Positions 16,820-26,217 of a stretch of 64,000 bases of DNA are shown here, one piece after another. The notes below the pieces were generated by a model, which was given only the letters and a program-made list of their open reading frames with translations, did not search any database and had not been told where the DNA came from. The position numbers and the translations under genes were made by a program. Positions within the stretch are counted from its first letter, which is position 1. Each line of letters opens with the position of its first letter. The DNA is from JAUIET01 sp964352475 (GTDB lineage: Bacteria > Pseudomonadota > Gammaproteobacteria > Pseudomonadales > JAUIET01): assembly GCA_964352475.1 (NCBI GenBank), contig CAYGSL010000001.1, positions 155,513 through 219,512 on the forward strand, written 5' to 3'.

Positions 16820-17922
16820 CTTGTATTTGAGTTATCAGCTGGCGTCGGGATGGCCTCGTGCCCATAAATAGCGCTGCTCTTGTACTCGGTATGCATGTGT
16901 CTTAGCAGCACCATAATGACCGCGGCAACAGGCAAGGCAAGCAGCACGCCAACAAAACCCGCAAGTTGGCCACCGGCAAGTATGGCGAAGATCACTGCGA
17001 CCGGGTGCAAACCAATTCGGTCGCCAACTAATAACGGCGTGAGAATCATGCCTTCAAGCGCCTGCCCAACACCGAAAACAGCAAACACCCCGAGCAAATG
17101 CACCCAATCACCGAATTGCACCATCGCGGCGATGCTTGCCGCGGTGATGCCAATGATAAACCCCATGTAGGGAACAACAGAGGCCAGCCCAGCGATCATT
17201 CCCAATAACAGCGCGAGATCAATACCCACTATCATCAGGCCAATGGTGTAGATAATGCCCAGTAAAAACATAATCAGTAACTGACCGCGTAAAAACGCAC
17301 TCAACACGTCATCACATTCGCCGGCCAGATGCACAACGGTCGGTTCTATGCGCCTGGGCAACACGTCTCTAATGCGCTCCATCATCACATCCCAATCGCG
17401 CAACAAATAAAACGCAACCACTGGAATCAACACCAGGTTAGCGAACCAACCTAAAAAAGCGATGCTGGAGGAAGTAACAGACTGCATAATAATTTTGGCC
17501 ACATTGCCCGCTTTCTGCCAATGATTGGCAATGATGCTTTTCGCTTCTTCCAGTGGCAGCTCATACTGCGGAATATTGAATGTGTTACCTAACCAGGGAA
17601 GCGCGACAGTCTGAAACCACTCCATGGTTTGCGGCAAACGGCCAATTAAGGAATCCAGTTGGCGGCCAAGCAGCGGCACCAACAATATGATGAACAGAAC
17701 CAGTAAAGAGGTCATGACCACAAATACAACGCTGACCGCCGACATACGACCTAAGCCCAATGCCTCAAGCCGATCTGCCAGCGGATCGCCCAGGTACGCG
17801 CACAAAATTCCAATCAAAAAAGGCGCGAGAATGGGTTTCAGCAAGTACACAAACAGCAGAAAGCCGATAACACAGCCGGCCACTATCCAACGTTGCGAGG
17901 TAGTCATCACTTGATCATTCAT
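16816..17922 (-). CDS. AI-2E/PerM family membrane transporter
   Basis: About 368 residues with eight predicted helices: an N-terminal pair (WIVAGCVIGFLLFVYLLKPI), a soluble loop, then the conserved GMIAGLASVVPYMGFIIG, GVGQALEGMILTPLLVGDRIGLHP and FVGVLLALPVAAVIMVLL segments. The family exports small molecules; some members were linked to autoinducer-2 or sodium/proton exchange, and the substrate here is unknown. I choose the ATG ending at 17922 because CAGGAG lies eight bases upstream; a GTG at 17931 sits too close to it. Confidence 0.9.
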   Translation of the reverse strand: MNDQVMTTSQRWIVAGCVIGFLLFVYLLKPILAPFLIGILCAYLGDPLADRLEALGLGRMSAVSVVFVVMTSLLVLFIILLVPLLGRQLDSLIGRLPQTMEWFQTVALPWLGNTFNIPQYELPLEEAKSIIANHWQKAGNVAKIIMQSVTSSSIAFLGWFANLVLIPVVAFYLLRDWDVMMERIRDVLPRRIEPTVVHLAGECDDVLSAFLRGQLLIMFLLGIIYTIGLMIVGIDLALLLGMIAGLASVVPYMGFIIGITAASIAAMVQFGDWVHLLGVFAVFGVGQALEGMILTPLLVGDRIGLHPVAVIFAILAGGQLAGFVGVLLALPVAAVIMVLLRHMHTEYKSSAIYGHEAIPTPADNSNTS

Positions 17923-17940
17923 TGACGCCACTCCTGGCCC

Positions 17941-19014
17941 TTACCCGCCGCGCTTGTTAAACAGGTATCGCAGTGGACCGTATTCATCACCACCCACCTC
18001 ACGCTGAAGCACCTGCTGTTGGGCAAGCGAGTCCGTGAACTGCTGCTCGGTGCCCTGCAGCTCAAGTTCGAATACTGCGCGACCAGGAGCAACCTCAACC
18101 ACACTGGCCGCTCGCACCAACGCATTGCTTTGCAAATGCTTCAGCGTACGCCCATAACTGTCGAAGTCGTCAATATCGCTCACCTCTATGCGCAACTGCG
18201 ACGCCTCTCCACCCTGAATTTGTACCGAGTATCGATCTGACAAAACATCGGCAAGCGAGTCAACCGCACTGGCAACATAGGATTCAGAATCTCCGCGCTG
18301 ACAATTCAGGCGCTGCGTATCCGTTTGGCTCAGGTACAGACAGCGCCCGGCCCATTCTGCAACCGTGTCGCCCTGTTCAATTTTTTCTCTTATGTAGATG
18401 CTGCTGGCAAACACAGCGGTCTCGCTGTAGCGGCTGGATGCCTCGCGGATCGCGTCAATCTGCAGCAGTCGCAATGATTCCACCGACAACTCAGCGCGCT
18501 GATCCGGCCAACGCACGGGCACACCCCGTCTTGCCATTTGCTCTTCCACCAATTGACTGAGTTGTGGCTGGGTTTGCGGGCGCAAAATGTATTTATTCCG
18601 CCCTTCATGCACAGCCACCCATAACAGCACGGTGGGTCTGCCAGACACCCACATGGGCAGCTCGGCACGGCGCAGCAAGCCCTGCACCAGCTCGGGGTCG
18701 AACTGCAGTTGCAGTGCTATTTGATCTTCGCCTTCGCGTTGATAGCTGAAACTGCGCAGGTATCGGTCGGCGGTGTTCAGAGCGCGCACAATCTCAGGCT
18801 CAGAAACGGCTGAGCGCTGCCCGGACAATCGGACAATGACCGTACCCAGGCCGAGCTTTATACCATCTTCCCGGTCGTCCATGGATTGAGACTCAACGGC
18901 AACCTTGGCCTGGTACATATCCGCACCAACTGCAGCAACCGTAGCCTGACTTATCACGCTTAGCATTATGGCAATGGCAAACGCGGCGCTAGAAAACAGT
19001 TTATGAGACACCAT
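17941..19014 (-). CDS. DUF2066 exported protein
   Basis: About 357 residues from the ATG ending at 19014. It has a Sec signal peptide (MVSHKLFSSAAFAIAIMLSV...). The mature start MYQAKVAVESQSMDDREDGI and the later WVSGRPTVLLWVAVHE segment fit DUF2066, found beside purM in many gammaproteobacteria. It is predicted periplasmic. The biochemical role is not established. The open frame upstream to 19101 crosses the purM promoter region and is not signal-like, so I reject that start. Confidence 0.88.
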   Translation of the reverse strand: MVSHKLFSSAAFAIAIMLSVISQATVAAVGADMYQAKVAVESQSMDDREDGIKLGLGTVIVRLSGQRSAVSEPEIVRALNTADRYLRSFSYQREGEDQIALQLQFDPELVQGLLRRAELPMWVSGRPTVLLWVAVHEGRNKYILRPQTQPQLSQLVEEQMARRGVPVRWPDQRAELSVESLRLLQIDAIREASSRYSETAVFASSIYIREKIEQGDTVAEWAGRCLYLSQTDTQRLNCQRGDSESYVASAVDSLADVLSDRYSVQIQGGEASQLRIEVSDIDDFDSYGRTLKHLQSNALVRAASVVEVAPGRAVFELELQGTEQQFTDSLAQQQVLQREVGGDEYGPLRYLFNKRGG

Positions 19015-19131
19015 ACATACCTGTTGTTTTGTACTTTGCGCATTGTAACAGTTGCGTGTTGATGCACACACGTCATAGCTGCGGTAAAATAACGGCCGCA
19101 AGCCCGCACCCCACTGTTCCCGGATACACGC

Positions 19132-20172
19132 ATGACCGAACCTACCTCCCTTAGTTACAAAGACGCGGGCGTGGATATTGATGCTGGCAATGCACTCGTG
19201 GAGCGCATTAAGCCGATCGCCAAACGCACAATGCGACCGGAGGTCATGACCGGGCTTGGCGGCTTTGGTGCGCTGTTTGAGCTAAAAAATGATTACAAGC
19301 AGCCTGTATTGGTCTCTGGCACCGATGGCGTGGGTACCAAGCTAAAGCTGGCGATGGCGATGGGCAAGCACGACAGTATTGGCATTGACCTGGTCGCCAT
19401 GTGCGTCAATGATCTTCTGGTGACCGGCGCGGAGCCATTGTTTTTCCTCGACTACTACGCAAGCGGCGAACTGGACGTAGACACCGCGGCCGACGTAGTT
19501 CATGGGATTGGGCAAGGTTGCGAGTTGGCAGGTTGTGCCCTGGTGGGTGGTGAAACCGCCGAAATGCCAGGCATGTATGCCAAGGGCGACTATGACCTGG
19601 CTGGATTTTGCGTTGGCGTGGTCGAAAAAGAGCAGTTAATAGACGGCAGTGCAGTGCAAGCTGGTGATGCCCTACTCGGCATAGCCTCCAGCGGACCACA
19701 CTCGAACGGCTATTCGCTTATACGCGCCCTGCTTGAGCGCTCAAATGCTCAACTGGATTCTCCATTTGCAGACACCACCCTGGGCGAGGCATTGCTTGCA
19801 CCCACCACTATATATGTAAAACCAGTACTTGATTTGCAGCAATCTATTCGCATTAATGCCATGAGCCATATCACTGGCGGCGGACTCAGTGAGAATATTC
19901 CGCGAGTGTTACCCGATGAGGTCTCTGCGCACATCAATCTCAGCAGCTGGACATTGCCAGCTATCTTCCAGTGGTTGCAAAGTACAGGCAATATTACGCA
20001 GGAAGAGATGCTGCGTACTTTTAACTGCGGAGTGGGCATGGTGTTGTGCGTTCCCGCTGATCAAGCCGAACAGGGCATCGCCGCACTAAAACAAAGTGGT
20101 TTGCATGCATGGCAGATAGGCGAACTGGGTACGCGCAAGGCAGGCGCTGCCGCTATCGAGTTTCAGGCCTAA
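19132..20172 (+). CDS. purM: phosphoribosylformylglycinamidine cyclo-ligase (AIR synthetase)
   Basis: 346 residues, full length. SYKDAGVDIDAGNALVERIK opens the protein, GTDGVGTKLKLA is the nucleotide loop, GAEPLFFLDYYASGELD and GGETAEMPGMY are diagnostic, and MSHITGGGLSENIPRVLP lies in the C-terminal domain. It closes the imidazole ring in step five of purine synthesis, using ATP and FGAM. It is followed by purN at a gap of 19 bases and is divergent from DUF2066. The 117-base upstream gap has a possible TAAAAT -10 at 19085 but no clear -35, and I do not see a PurR box. Confidence 0.97.
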   Translation: MTEPTSLSYKDAGVDIDAGNALVERIKPIAKRTMRPEVMTGLGGFGALFELKNDYKQPVLVSGTDGVGTKLKLAMAMGKHDSIGIDLVAMCVNDLLVTGAEPLFFLDYYASGELDVDTAADVVHGIGQGCELAGCALVGGETAEMPGMYAKGDYDLAGFCVGVVEKEQLIDGSAVQAGDALLGIASSGPHSNGYSLIRALLERSNAQLDSPFADTTLGEALLAPTTIYVKPVLDLQQSIRINAMSHITGGGLSENIPRVLPDEVSAHINLSSWTLPAIFQWLQSTGNITQEEMLRTFNCGVGMVLCVPADQAEQGIAALKQSGLHAWQIGELGTRKAGAAAIEFQA

Positions 20173-20191
20173 ACGAGGCTTGGATCACACG

Positions 20192-20866
20192 ATGTCGCGT
20201 CAACGAATCGTTGTTCTAATCTCCGGTGGCGGCAGCAACTTGCAGGCCTTGCTGGACGCAAGCGCCAATCAACATGCAGCGGGCCTGCAACTGGACGCGG
20301 ATATTGTCGCAGTTATCAGCAATCGACCTTTAGCGTACGGCCTGGAGCGGGCCAGAAACGCAGGTATTGACGCAATAAGTCTGGACCACACGCAATACGA
20401 TGACCGGTCCAGTTTCGACGCCGCGCTGATAGACACAGTCAGCGAATATTCAGCTGATCTGGTTATACTTGCTGGGTTCATGAGAATTCTGACACCGGTT
20501 TTTTTAACGCCGCTGCGAGGCAAAATGCTGAATATTCACCCGTCACTGCTGCCCAAATACACGGGGCTCAATACCCATCAAAGAGCGATTAATGCCGGTG
20601 ATCTCGAGCATGGAGCAACAGTACATTTTGTAACCGAGGAGCTTGATGGCGGCCCTCCGGTGCTGCAAGCAGTAGTACCTGTATTGGCAAACGACAGTGC
20701 CGATGCACTGGCGGCCAGAGTATTGGAAAAAGAGCACCTTATTTTCCCCTTAGCGGCACAATGGTTTGTTACTAATCGCCTGGCGTTAACAAACCATGGT
20801 GCAGAGCTTGATGGAAAACCGATACCTTCAAGCGGAATTCGTTTTAGTGGACTGCAAGAAGCCTAA
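20192..20866 (+). CDS. purN: phosphoribosylglycinamide formyltransferase 1
   Basis: About 224 residues from the ATG at 20192 (an in-frame TTG at 20180 is less likely). VLISGGGSNLQALLDA is the substrate loop, HPSLLPKYTGLNTHQRAI contains the catalytic His with the Asn just before it (LNIHPS), and the catalytic Asp is in TEELDGGPP. It transfers formyl from 10-formyl-tetrahydrofolate to GAR in purine synthesis. It is co-transcribed with purM and followed after three bases by the DUF3108 gene. Confidence 0.96.
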   Translation: MSRQRIVVLISGGGSNLQALLDASANQHAAGLQLDADIVAVISNRPLAYGLERARNAGIDAISLDHTQYDDRSSFDAALIDTVSEYSADLVILAGFMRILTPVFLTPLRGKMLNIHPSLLPKYTGLNTHQRAINAGDLEHGATVHFVTEELDGGPPVLQAVVPVLANDSADALAARVLEKEHLIFPLAAQWFVTNRLALTNHGAELDGKPIPSSGIRFSGLQEA

Positions 20867-20869
20867 GCT

Positions 20870-21604
20870 ATGCGATTGTTAACAGCAGTAATTCACCCGG
20901 TGCTCTTTGCGCTGCTAACCGCAGCACTTACCACGCAATGGACGCACGCAAGTGACACCACCGACAGTTACGCGGCCGAGTATCAAGCCGAAATAAAAGG
21001 CTTGAACGTACGCATGCAGCGAAGCTTCACAGTGGCTGGTGATCAGGCGAAAATTGAAATGAAAGCACAGAAGCTGATTTTTAAAATCAGCGAATCAAGC
21101 ACGCTTCAAATTCAAGCCAACGGTGTACTCAGAGTGCAAAGCTATAAGCACAACCGTCGTAATCTTGGTGACAGACACAACAGAGACCTGCTATTTGACT
21201 GGAAAGCCAACACCGTGAGTGATGCGCTTAGACCAGAGCAAGACGCCTTGGCGCTTGAATTCCCCGTGTATGACAAGGTGAGTTATCAGGAGCAGTTCCG
21301 TCTGGATCTGATAAAGAACCCTGCGCAAACGCGTTTTGAATATCAAACAACCGACGGTCAATCCACGAAGCTGTATGCGTTTGACAGAGTAGCGGAGGAC
21401 ACTATTGAGACGCCTCTTGGCACGCTGTCTACCGTTAAGTTCAAGCGGGATAGAGGCCCTGACAGCAGCAGAGAAACTTACATCTGGTTCGCCAAAGACC
21501 TGGGGTACTTGCTTGCCCAGTTAGACCAGATCAAAGACGGTAAGCTGGAACGACTGGTGCTTAGAAGTGCCAGCATTAATGGCAAGAAGGCAAGCGTAGA
21601 CTGA
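20870..21604 (+). CDS. DUF3108 exported protein
   Basis: 244 residues with an N-terminal signal peptide (about 1-27). The mature protein is beta-rich: YAAEYQAEIKGLNVRMQRSF, VSYQEQFRLDLIKN and ETYIWFAKDLGYLLAQLDQIKDG fit DUF3108. The family is probably periplasmic and related in fold to LolA-like lipid-binding sheets (inference). It follows purN in the same order as in Pseudomonas. Function unknown. Confidence 0.88.
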   Translation: MRLLTAVIHPVLFALLTAALTTQWTHASDTTDSYAAEYQAEIKGLNVRMQRSFTVAGDQAKIEMKAQKLIFKISESSTLQIQANGVLRVQSYKHNRRNLGDRHNRDLLFDWKANTVSDALRPEQDALALEFPVYDKVSYQEQFRLDLIKNPAQTRFEYQTTDGQSTKLYAFDRVAEDTIETPLGTLSTVKFKRDRGPDSSRETYIWFAKDLGYLLAQLDQIKDGKLERLVLRSASINGKKASVD

Positions 21605-21610
21605 GCGCTG

Positions 21611-22462
21611 TTACCGCGCTCGCTCCAGCACCGAGCGGTGAAAGTCTGCATCACTTAGGCCTACCGAAAACTTATAGTCTTTCCAGACCAAATCGGTGCT
21701 TTTGCCTGTCTGCTGATTGGTCATGACTAATTTATGTGACCGCCAGTATTTATCCATGTACTGTCGATAGTCCAGCATCTCCATCACTTTCAACAAGCCA
21801 TCTCTGCGATCATAGAATTCTATTTTATGGCTGCGCAGTTCGGCCTTGTCTACCCACAAAATCTGTCGTTTGTAGCCGGAAAACTCGTCTTTCGGATAGA
21901 GCTCAACAACGTACATATCCATGTCATTCAGCGTTTCATCGCGAAGATACCGGTAATCGTATTTCTCAACTTCCGTTGAAGACATATCTTCATAGGTAAA
22001 CTCGCTGCCCATAAAACGGCCGGTCTTGTTCTTGGAAGAAATGCGCTTCACTCGCCGCAGCGCAGGCAAATAAATCCACTGATCATCGGGTTCCAGGGCA
22101 TGGGAGTGATTTAAAAACGTTGTACCTTGCACATCGCGTGGCTGGTCGAAAATCGTTAACCCCTTATCGCCATCATCCAACACTTCCAGCAACTTAAAAC
22201 GCAAACGCCGAATCGTTTCCTGCCCGTTTGCTCTGCGCAATATCATTTCCATTTCCGCTTCGGAATCGCCCCAGCCAGTGTCCTTGCGATCCATGGCCAC
22301 GGCGATGGCCAAGCCCTTTTCTTCCGGTGTTGAAGCAGCTTCGATACTGGGAACATCGGCCCACTTATCCGCCCTGGCGCCGACGCTAAACACGACCATA
22401 AGCAACGCGGCAAATAACCCGCTAAATAAATAGGGCAATGGTGCGACGCGATAGTTAGTCAT
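21611..22462 (-). CDS. outer membrane lipoprotein-sorting-like protein (LolA-like, PF17131 type)
   Basis: About 283 residues from the ATG ending at 22462, supported by CAGGA eight bases upstream; a TTG at 22480 is rejected. A signal peptide ends near ARA. Typical family elements are the GWGDSEAEMEM opening strand, LNHSHALEPDDQWIYLPALR, RVKRISSKNKTGRFMGSEF and YEDMSSTEVEKYDYR. These proteins bind lipids or lipoprotein acyl groups in the periplasm and often accompany RND-type lipid exporters, though none is adjacent here. It starts two bases after the sulfotransferase stop. Confidence 0.88.
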   Translation of the reverse strand: MTNYRVAPLPYLFSGLFAALLMVVFSVGARADKWADVPSIEAASTPEEKGLAIAVAMDRKDTGWGDSEAEMEMILRRANGQETIRRLRFKLLEVLDDGDKGLTIFDQPRDVQGTTFLNHSHALEPDDQWIYLPALRRVKRISSKNKTGRFMGSEFTYEDMSSTEVEKYDYRYLRDETLNDMDMYVVELYPKDEFSGYKRQILWVDKAELRSHKIEFYDRRDGLLKVMEMLDYRQYMDKYWRSHKLVMTNQQTGKSTDLVWKDYKFSVGLSDADFHRSVLERAR

Positions 22463-22463
22463 C

Positions 22464-23735
22464 TTAGATATCCTGTTCAATGTCGTAATACTCTCTGTAA
22501 GCCGAGAATTGTGAAGCTATGTCGTCTTTGTTCAGACCAAACTCTTCAAGTGAATAACGATGTTTGCCATGCTTGCCTTGCGGCTTGTTATCCAGGTAGG
22601 CCTGCATATTGTCTTTCAGTGATTCATCAAAAGAAATGTCCAATTGTTTAAATGCACCGGTAAGCGACTCTACCGGCGCACGGATAAAGTCCTGGTATTT
22701 AACATCCGCAATTTGCGCAAGCGGCAACTCTCCTTGCTCACGCAAAGTAATACCCGCTTGCAGAGCCATTTCAAAACCTATAGGTATTGCAAACGCCAGC
22801 GTCTCCAATGCGATGTCATCGCACCTTGCATAGCGTGAAGTTGCTACCGTGCTGATAGTAGAAGGTATTGTTTTTACCGGGTCTCTATGGGTGTGAACAA
22901 TACGCGCGTCCGGGTACACCTCGAACAATGACGGCAGCTCCATCAGATGAGCCGGAGACTTGAGCAACCACTGTTGCGATTTGTTTTCAGACTGCAAGAA
23001 CTGCAGAAACCGCTTATGCATCTTATACGAGGGCAGCGATGACGTGCCCGCCCGCCAGGCAAGAAAGCCATCAACATTGGCCGTGGTGGCCGCCCAGCCA
23101 CCGCTAAACTGCAGAGCCATCATCAGCAGGCATTCCATTGGCAGCGCGGCGCGCAACTCATGCACTGCTGCGAACTCTGGTACTACATCTTCAAAAAATT
23201 CCTGCTCGCATTCCGCCAACGCGAGGCCATTTACTACACCACCGCTTGAACCCTTGTCGTGCGACCAGGCAATAGGATGAATACTCTCCCAGGCCAGTGG
23301 TGCGCGCATGTGTTCATTGAGCGCCATAAGCTCATGAATAATGGTGGTTCCCGTGCGTGACTGGCCAACAATAAACACAGGCTTCTCAATGTCGATGCTC
23401 GCCAATTCCGGACGCAAACGATGCTCGTTGACCAGTAACAATCGGGTACGAAGTGTACGAATCATTTCCTGACGCGTGGCCAGCCGGCCTACGGTCGTAA
23501 GCCGCCCTTCTGTTTCGTAGCTTTCGATCAGCTTCTGAAAGGCCACCCGCCAGCCTTCAGCAGGGTCATCATCCCAATCGTCCGCAAAATCGCTCAAGCC
23601 AGTGGATTGCTGCGCAACCGCAATCATCTCATCGGGATCAAGCGACACCAGATGCTCAGCCCCGCCCACGGAATCTCCCATGTAGTTAATACGGCGCACC
23701 CAATCCGGACGCGCTTGAGCGCGGTCATAACTCAT
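22464..23735 (-). CDS. PAPS-dependent sulfotransferase family protein (copy 1)
   Basis: 423 residues. The 5'-phosphosulfate loop is PVFIVGQSRTGTTIIHELM (about residues 115-133) and the 3'-phosphate region is ARIVHTHRDPVKTIPSTIST, as in Sulfotransfer_3 proteins. The N-terminal 100 residues are helical. It is predicted to transfer sulfate from PAPS to an alcohol or phenol, but some bacterial members have no shown activity. It lies between dcd (four bases upstream) and the LolA-like gene. It is a distant paralogue of the one at 52.5 kb. Confidence 0.87.
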   Translation of the reverse strand: MSYDRAQARPDWVRRINYMGDSVGGAEHLVSLDPDEMIAVAQQSTGLSDFADDWDDDPAEGWRVAFQKLIESYETEGRLTTVGRLATRQEMIRTLRTRLLLVNEHRLRPELASIDIEKPVFIVGQSRTGTTIIHELMALNEHMRAPLAWESIHPIAWSHDKGSSGGVVNGLALAECEQEFFEDVVPEFAAVHELRAALPMECLLMMALQFSGGWAATTANVDGFLAWRAGTSSLPSYKMHKRFLQFLQSENKSQQWLLKSPAHLMELPSLFEVYPDARIVHTHRDPVKTIPSTISTVATSRYARCDDIALETLAFAIPIGFEMALQAGITLREQGELPLAQIADVKYQDFIRAPVESLTGAFKQLDISFDESLKDNMQAYLDNKPQGKHGKHRYSLEEFGLNKDDIASQFSAYREYYDIEQDI

Positions 23736-23739
23736 CAGC

Positions 23740-24303
23740 TCAAGCTTTAGGCAGTGTTACGCCCGTTTGGCCCTGGTATTTTCCACCGCGACCTTTATAG
23801 GTCACGTCACACTGCTCATCGGACTCGAAGAACAGCATTTGGGCTACCCCTTCATTAGCGTATATTTTGGCTGGCAAGCTTGTGGTGTTAGAAAATTCCA
23901 GCGTAACGTGCCCTTCCCATTCGGGTTCCAGCGGCGTTACGTTAACTATGATTCCGCATCTAGCATAGGTGGACTTGCCCAGACAGATAGTCAGTACATT
24001 GCTGGGTATGCGGAAATACTCAACCGTGCTGGCCAGTGCAAAGGAATTGGGCGGAATAGTACAGACATCGTCAACCACGTCTACAAAACTGCGTTCATCA
24101 AAATTCTTGGGGTCAACAATCGCCGAATTGATATTGGTAAATACCTTGAATTCACGCGCGCAGCGCACGTCATATCCGTAACTGGAAGTGCCATAGGAGA
24201 TCACACGTCCCGAATCGGACTCTCGAACCTGACCCGGCTCAAACGGCTCGATCATGCCTGCACTCGCCTTATCACGAATCCATCGGTCTGCCTTAATACT
24301 CAT
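23740..24303 (-). CDS. dcd: dCTP deaminase
   Basis: 187 residues, full length. SYGTSSYGYDVRC opens the active site, STYARCGIIVNVTPLEPEWEGHVTLEFSN carries the catalytic Glu136, and GVAQMLFFES plus GKYQGQTGVTLPK close the site. It deaminates dCTP to dUTP for thymidylate synthesis. In many gammaproteobacteria dcd adjoins mrp/apbC and metG; here they begin almost 10 kb downstream, separated by accessory genes. Confidence 0.96.
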   Translation of the reverse strand: MSIKADRWIRDKASAGMIEPFEPGQVRESDSGRVISYGTSSYGYDVRCAREFKVFTNINSAIVDPKNFDERSFVDVVDDVCTIPPNSFALASTVEYFRIPSNVLTICLGKSTYARCGIIVNVTPLEPEWEGHVTLEFSNTTSLPAKIYANEGVAQMLFFESDEQCDVTYKGRGGKYQGQTGVTLPKA

Positions 24304-24405
24304 ACACTTCCCACTGATTGCCCACGAACAGCGCTGGCTGCTCTCTGTTTTGATAACATGGTATTGTATCAGTACATTCAGGCTCTATAAGTAAAAGGAC
24401 GAAAA

Positions 24406-25320
24406 TTGCAGAACGACGCCGTTAAAAAGATTGCGGTTGAGCCCGCGAATTTCCGCCAACCGCATTTGATTCAGGCAGTACGCGATGCCGGTGGTGAACC
24501 AGTACCCGTTTCAGAGGCAACAGCGCTTATTTGGGGCGACGAAAAATTCTCAGAACTAACCCACATGCTGCACGATGATCTCGAATGGGTGCAGCTACCC
24601 TGGGCTGGCATAGAGCCTTTTATTGATGCCCTCGATCACAAGCGTCAATGGACCTGCGGCAAAGGTGTGTATGCCAAGCCAGTTGCCGAGCACGTATTGG
24701 CAATGATGCTCGCAGGCCTCCACCATTTACACTCATACGCCAAACAAACCAGCTGGTCAGCCGCAGCCGGGCAGAATTTATTTGGCAAACGCGTGCTTAT
24801 TTTGGGCGGCGGCGGCATAACAGAAGAGCTGCTACCCATGTTGGCCGCAATGAATTGCGAAAGCGTTGTATTGCGCCGCAGCAACAAACCCATGAAGGGC
24901 GCGAGATGTGTGCTGCCAGATGCTCTTCACAATGAACTGCCTGAAGCAGACATCGTGGTGCTGGCCCTCGCTCTCACCGACAGCACTCGCGGAATGATTG
25001 GCGAGACAGAACTCGCGCTAATGAAACCCAACAGCTGGCTAATCAACGTAGCTCGCGGGGCGCATATCGTTACCGACGACCTGGTTCATGCACTCCAGCA
25101 AGGCAACATTGGCGGCGCCGCAATAGATGTTACTGACCCAGAACCTCTGCCAGATGGTCATCCACTGTGGGATTGCGACAATTGCCTCATCACTCCACAC
25201 GTAGGCAATACGCCCGAAGTCGGCATTCGCTTATTGTGCGAACACGTCAGGGAAAACACCCGGCGATACCTCGCCGGGGAAACCCTGTTAGCGCCCGTAG
25301 ACGTTGATGCCGGCTACTAA
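24406..25320 (+). CDS. D-isomer-specific 2-hydroxyacid dehydrogenase family protein
   Basis: 304 residues. The catalytic triad is present: R217 (NVARGAH), E246 (DPEPLP) and H265 (LITPHVGNT). The dinucleotide loop is LILGGGGITEE (131-141), a slight variant of GxGxxG. The catalytic domain is short and resembles the phosphoglycerate-dehydrogenase-like or glyoxylate-reductase group. The start is TTG at 24406 with AAGGA six bases upstream. Its last bases overlap the convergent peroxiredoxin gene (CTAA serves both stops). Substrate unknown. Confidence 0.87.
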   Translation: MQNDAVKKIAVEPANFRQPHLIQAVRDAGGEPVPVSEATALIWGDEKFSELTHMLHDDLEWVQLPWAGIEPFIDALDHKRQWTCGKGVYAKPVAEHVLAMMLAGLHHLHSYAKQTSWSAAAGQNLFGKRVLILGGGGITEELLPMLAAMNCESVVLRRSNKPMKGARCVLPDALHNELPEADIVVLALALTDSTRGMIGETELALMKPNSWLINVARGAHIVTDDLVHALQQGNIGGAAIDVTDPEPLPDGHPLWDCDNCLITPHVGNTPEVGIRLLCEHVRENTRRYLAGETLLAPVDVDAGY

Positions 25321-26066
25321 CGCGCAGCCAACCACTGCTCCAACTCGTCCGCCGTGCCAATGCGCTCACCGTTCACGTACACCTGCGGCGTAGTTTCCTG
25401 GCCAGTGACAGCGCCCAGTGTGCTCAAACTCAAACCACCCGTGCCAAGCTTGATCTCCTCAAATCTCAAACCCGCATCATCAAGCGCTTTTTTCGCACGC
25501 TCACAATGCCCACAACCTGGCTTGCTAAACAGCGTCACCTTGGCCGGCACTTGTGCATTCGCATTGATGTAATTCAGCATGGTATCGGCGTCTGACACCT
25601 CAAAAGGATCACCCGGAACATCAGGCTCAATGAACATTTTGTCGATCACGCCATCTTTCACCAGCATGGAATAACGCCACGACCGCTTACCAAAATTAAG
25701 ATCGTTTTTGTCCACTAACATACCCATCGCCTCAGTAAACGACGCATTGCCGTCCGGCAAAAAGGTGATGTTGTCCGCCTGCTGCTCCCGCTGCCAGCTG
25801 TCCATAACAAACGGGTCGTTAACTGAAACGCAGACTATTTCATCCACCCCATTCGCCTCAAACGTTGAGGCCAACTCGTTATACCTTGGTACGTGAGTAG
25901 AAGAACACGTAGGCGTAAACGCCCCAGGTAGCGAGAAAACCACCACTGTTCGCCCCGCGAATAGATCAGTTGTTTGACACTCCTGCCAATCACCATCAGC
26001 CCTGCAACGCAGTGTGACCTCAGGTGCGCGCTGCCCTTCTTTGTTTACCAGTGTATGTGCTGTCAT
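25317..26066 (-). CDS. hybrid peroxiredoxin-glutaredoxin (Prx5-Grx)
   Basis: 249 residues. The peroxiredoxin domain (1-170) carries the peroxidatic Cys54 in FTPTCSSTHVPRY. The glutaredoxin domain (175-249) has C185-G-H-C188 and the TTPQVYVNG cis-Pro segment. Such fusions reduce H2O2 and organic hydroperoxides with glutathione, the Grx domain regenerating the Prx Cys. It has a strong ribosome binding site (AAGGAG, seven bases). It is divergent from oxyR, as in Haemophilus- and Vibrio-type arrangements, so OxyR induction is expected. Confidence 0.95.
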   Translation of the reverse strand: MTAHTLVNKEGQRAPEVTLRCRADGDWQECQTTDLFAGRTVVVFSLPGAFTPTCSSTHVPRYNELASTFEANGVDEIVCVSVNDPFVMDSWQREQQADNITFLPDGNASFTEAMGMLVDKNDLNFGKRSWRYSMLVKDGVIDKMFIEPDVPGDPFEVSDADTMLNYINANAQVPAKVTLFSKPGCGHCERAKKALDDAGLRFEEIKLGTGGLSLSTLGAVTGQETTPQVYVNGERIGTADELEQWLAAR

Positions 26067-26106
26067 TGTTTAACTCCTTAAATGTAACCAACAGCATCAG
26101 TCTATG

Positions 26107-26165
26107 GCTGAACTAATAATAAATAAAATATTATAATTTAATTGTATTGATCTATTTTATATATA
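26107..26165 (-). promoter_or_regulatory. AT-rich promoter of the peroxiredoxin gene, possible OxyR site
   Basis: On the minus strand a perfect -10 (TATAAT, 26135-26130) lies about 65 bases before the ATG. The -35 position reads AAAATA, a poor match, which suits an activator-dependent promoter. Overlapping it is ATAGATCAATACAAT (26155-26141), which fits eight of ten fixed positions of the OxyR half-site pattern ATAGnTnnnAnCTAT. The second half-site is weak. This is a proposal from motif inspection only. Confidence 0.4.
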
Positions 26166-26217
26166 CTAATACAATTGGCACCTGTCGCTGCACAACACTC
26201 GCAGCTCAAAGTGCAGA

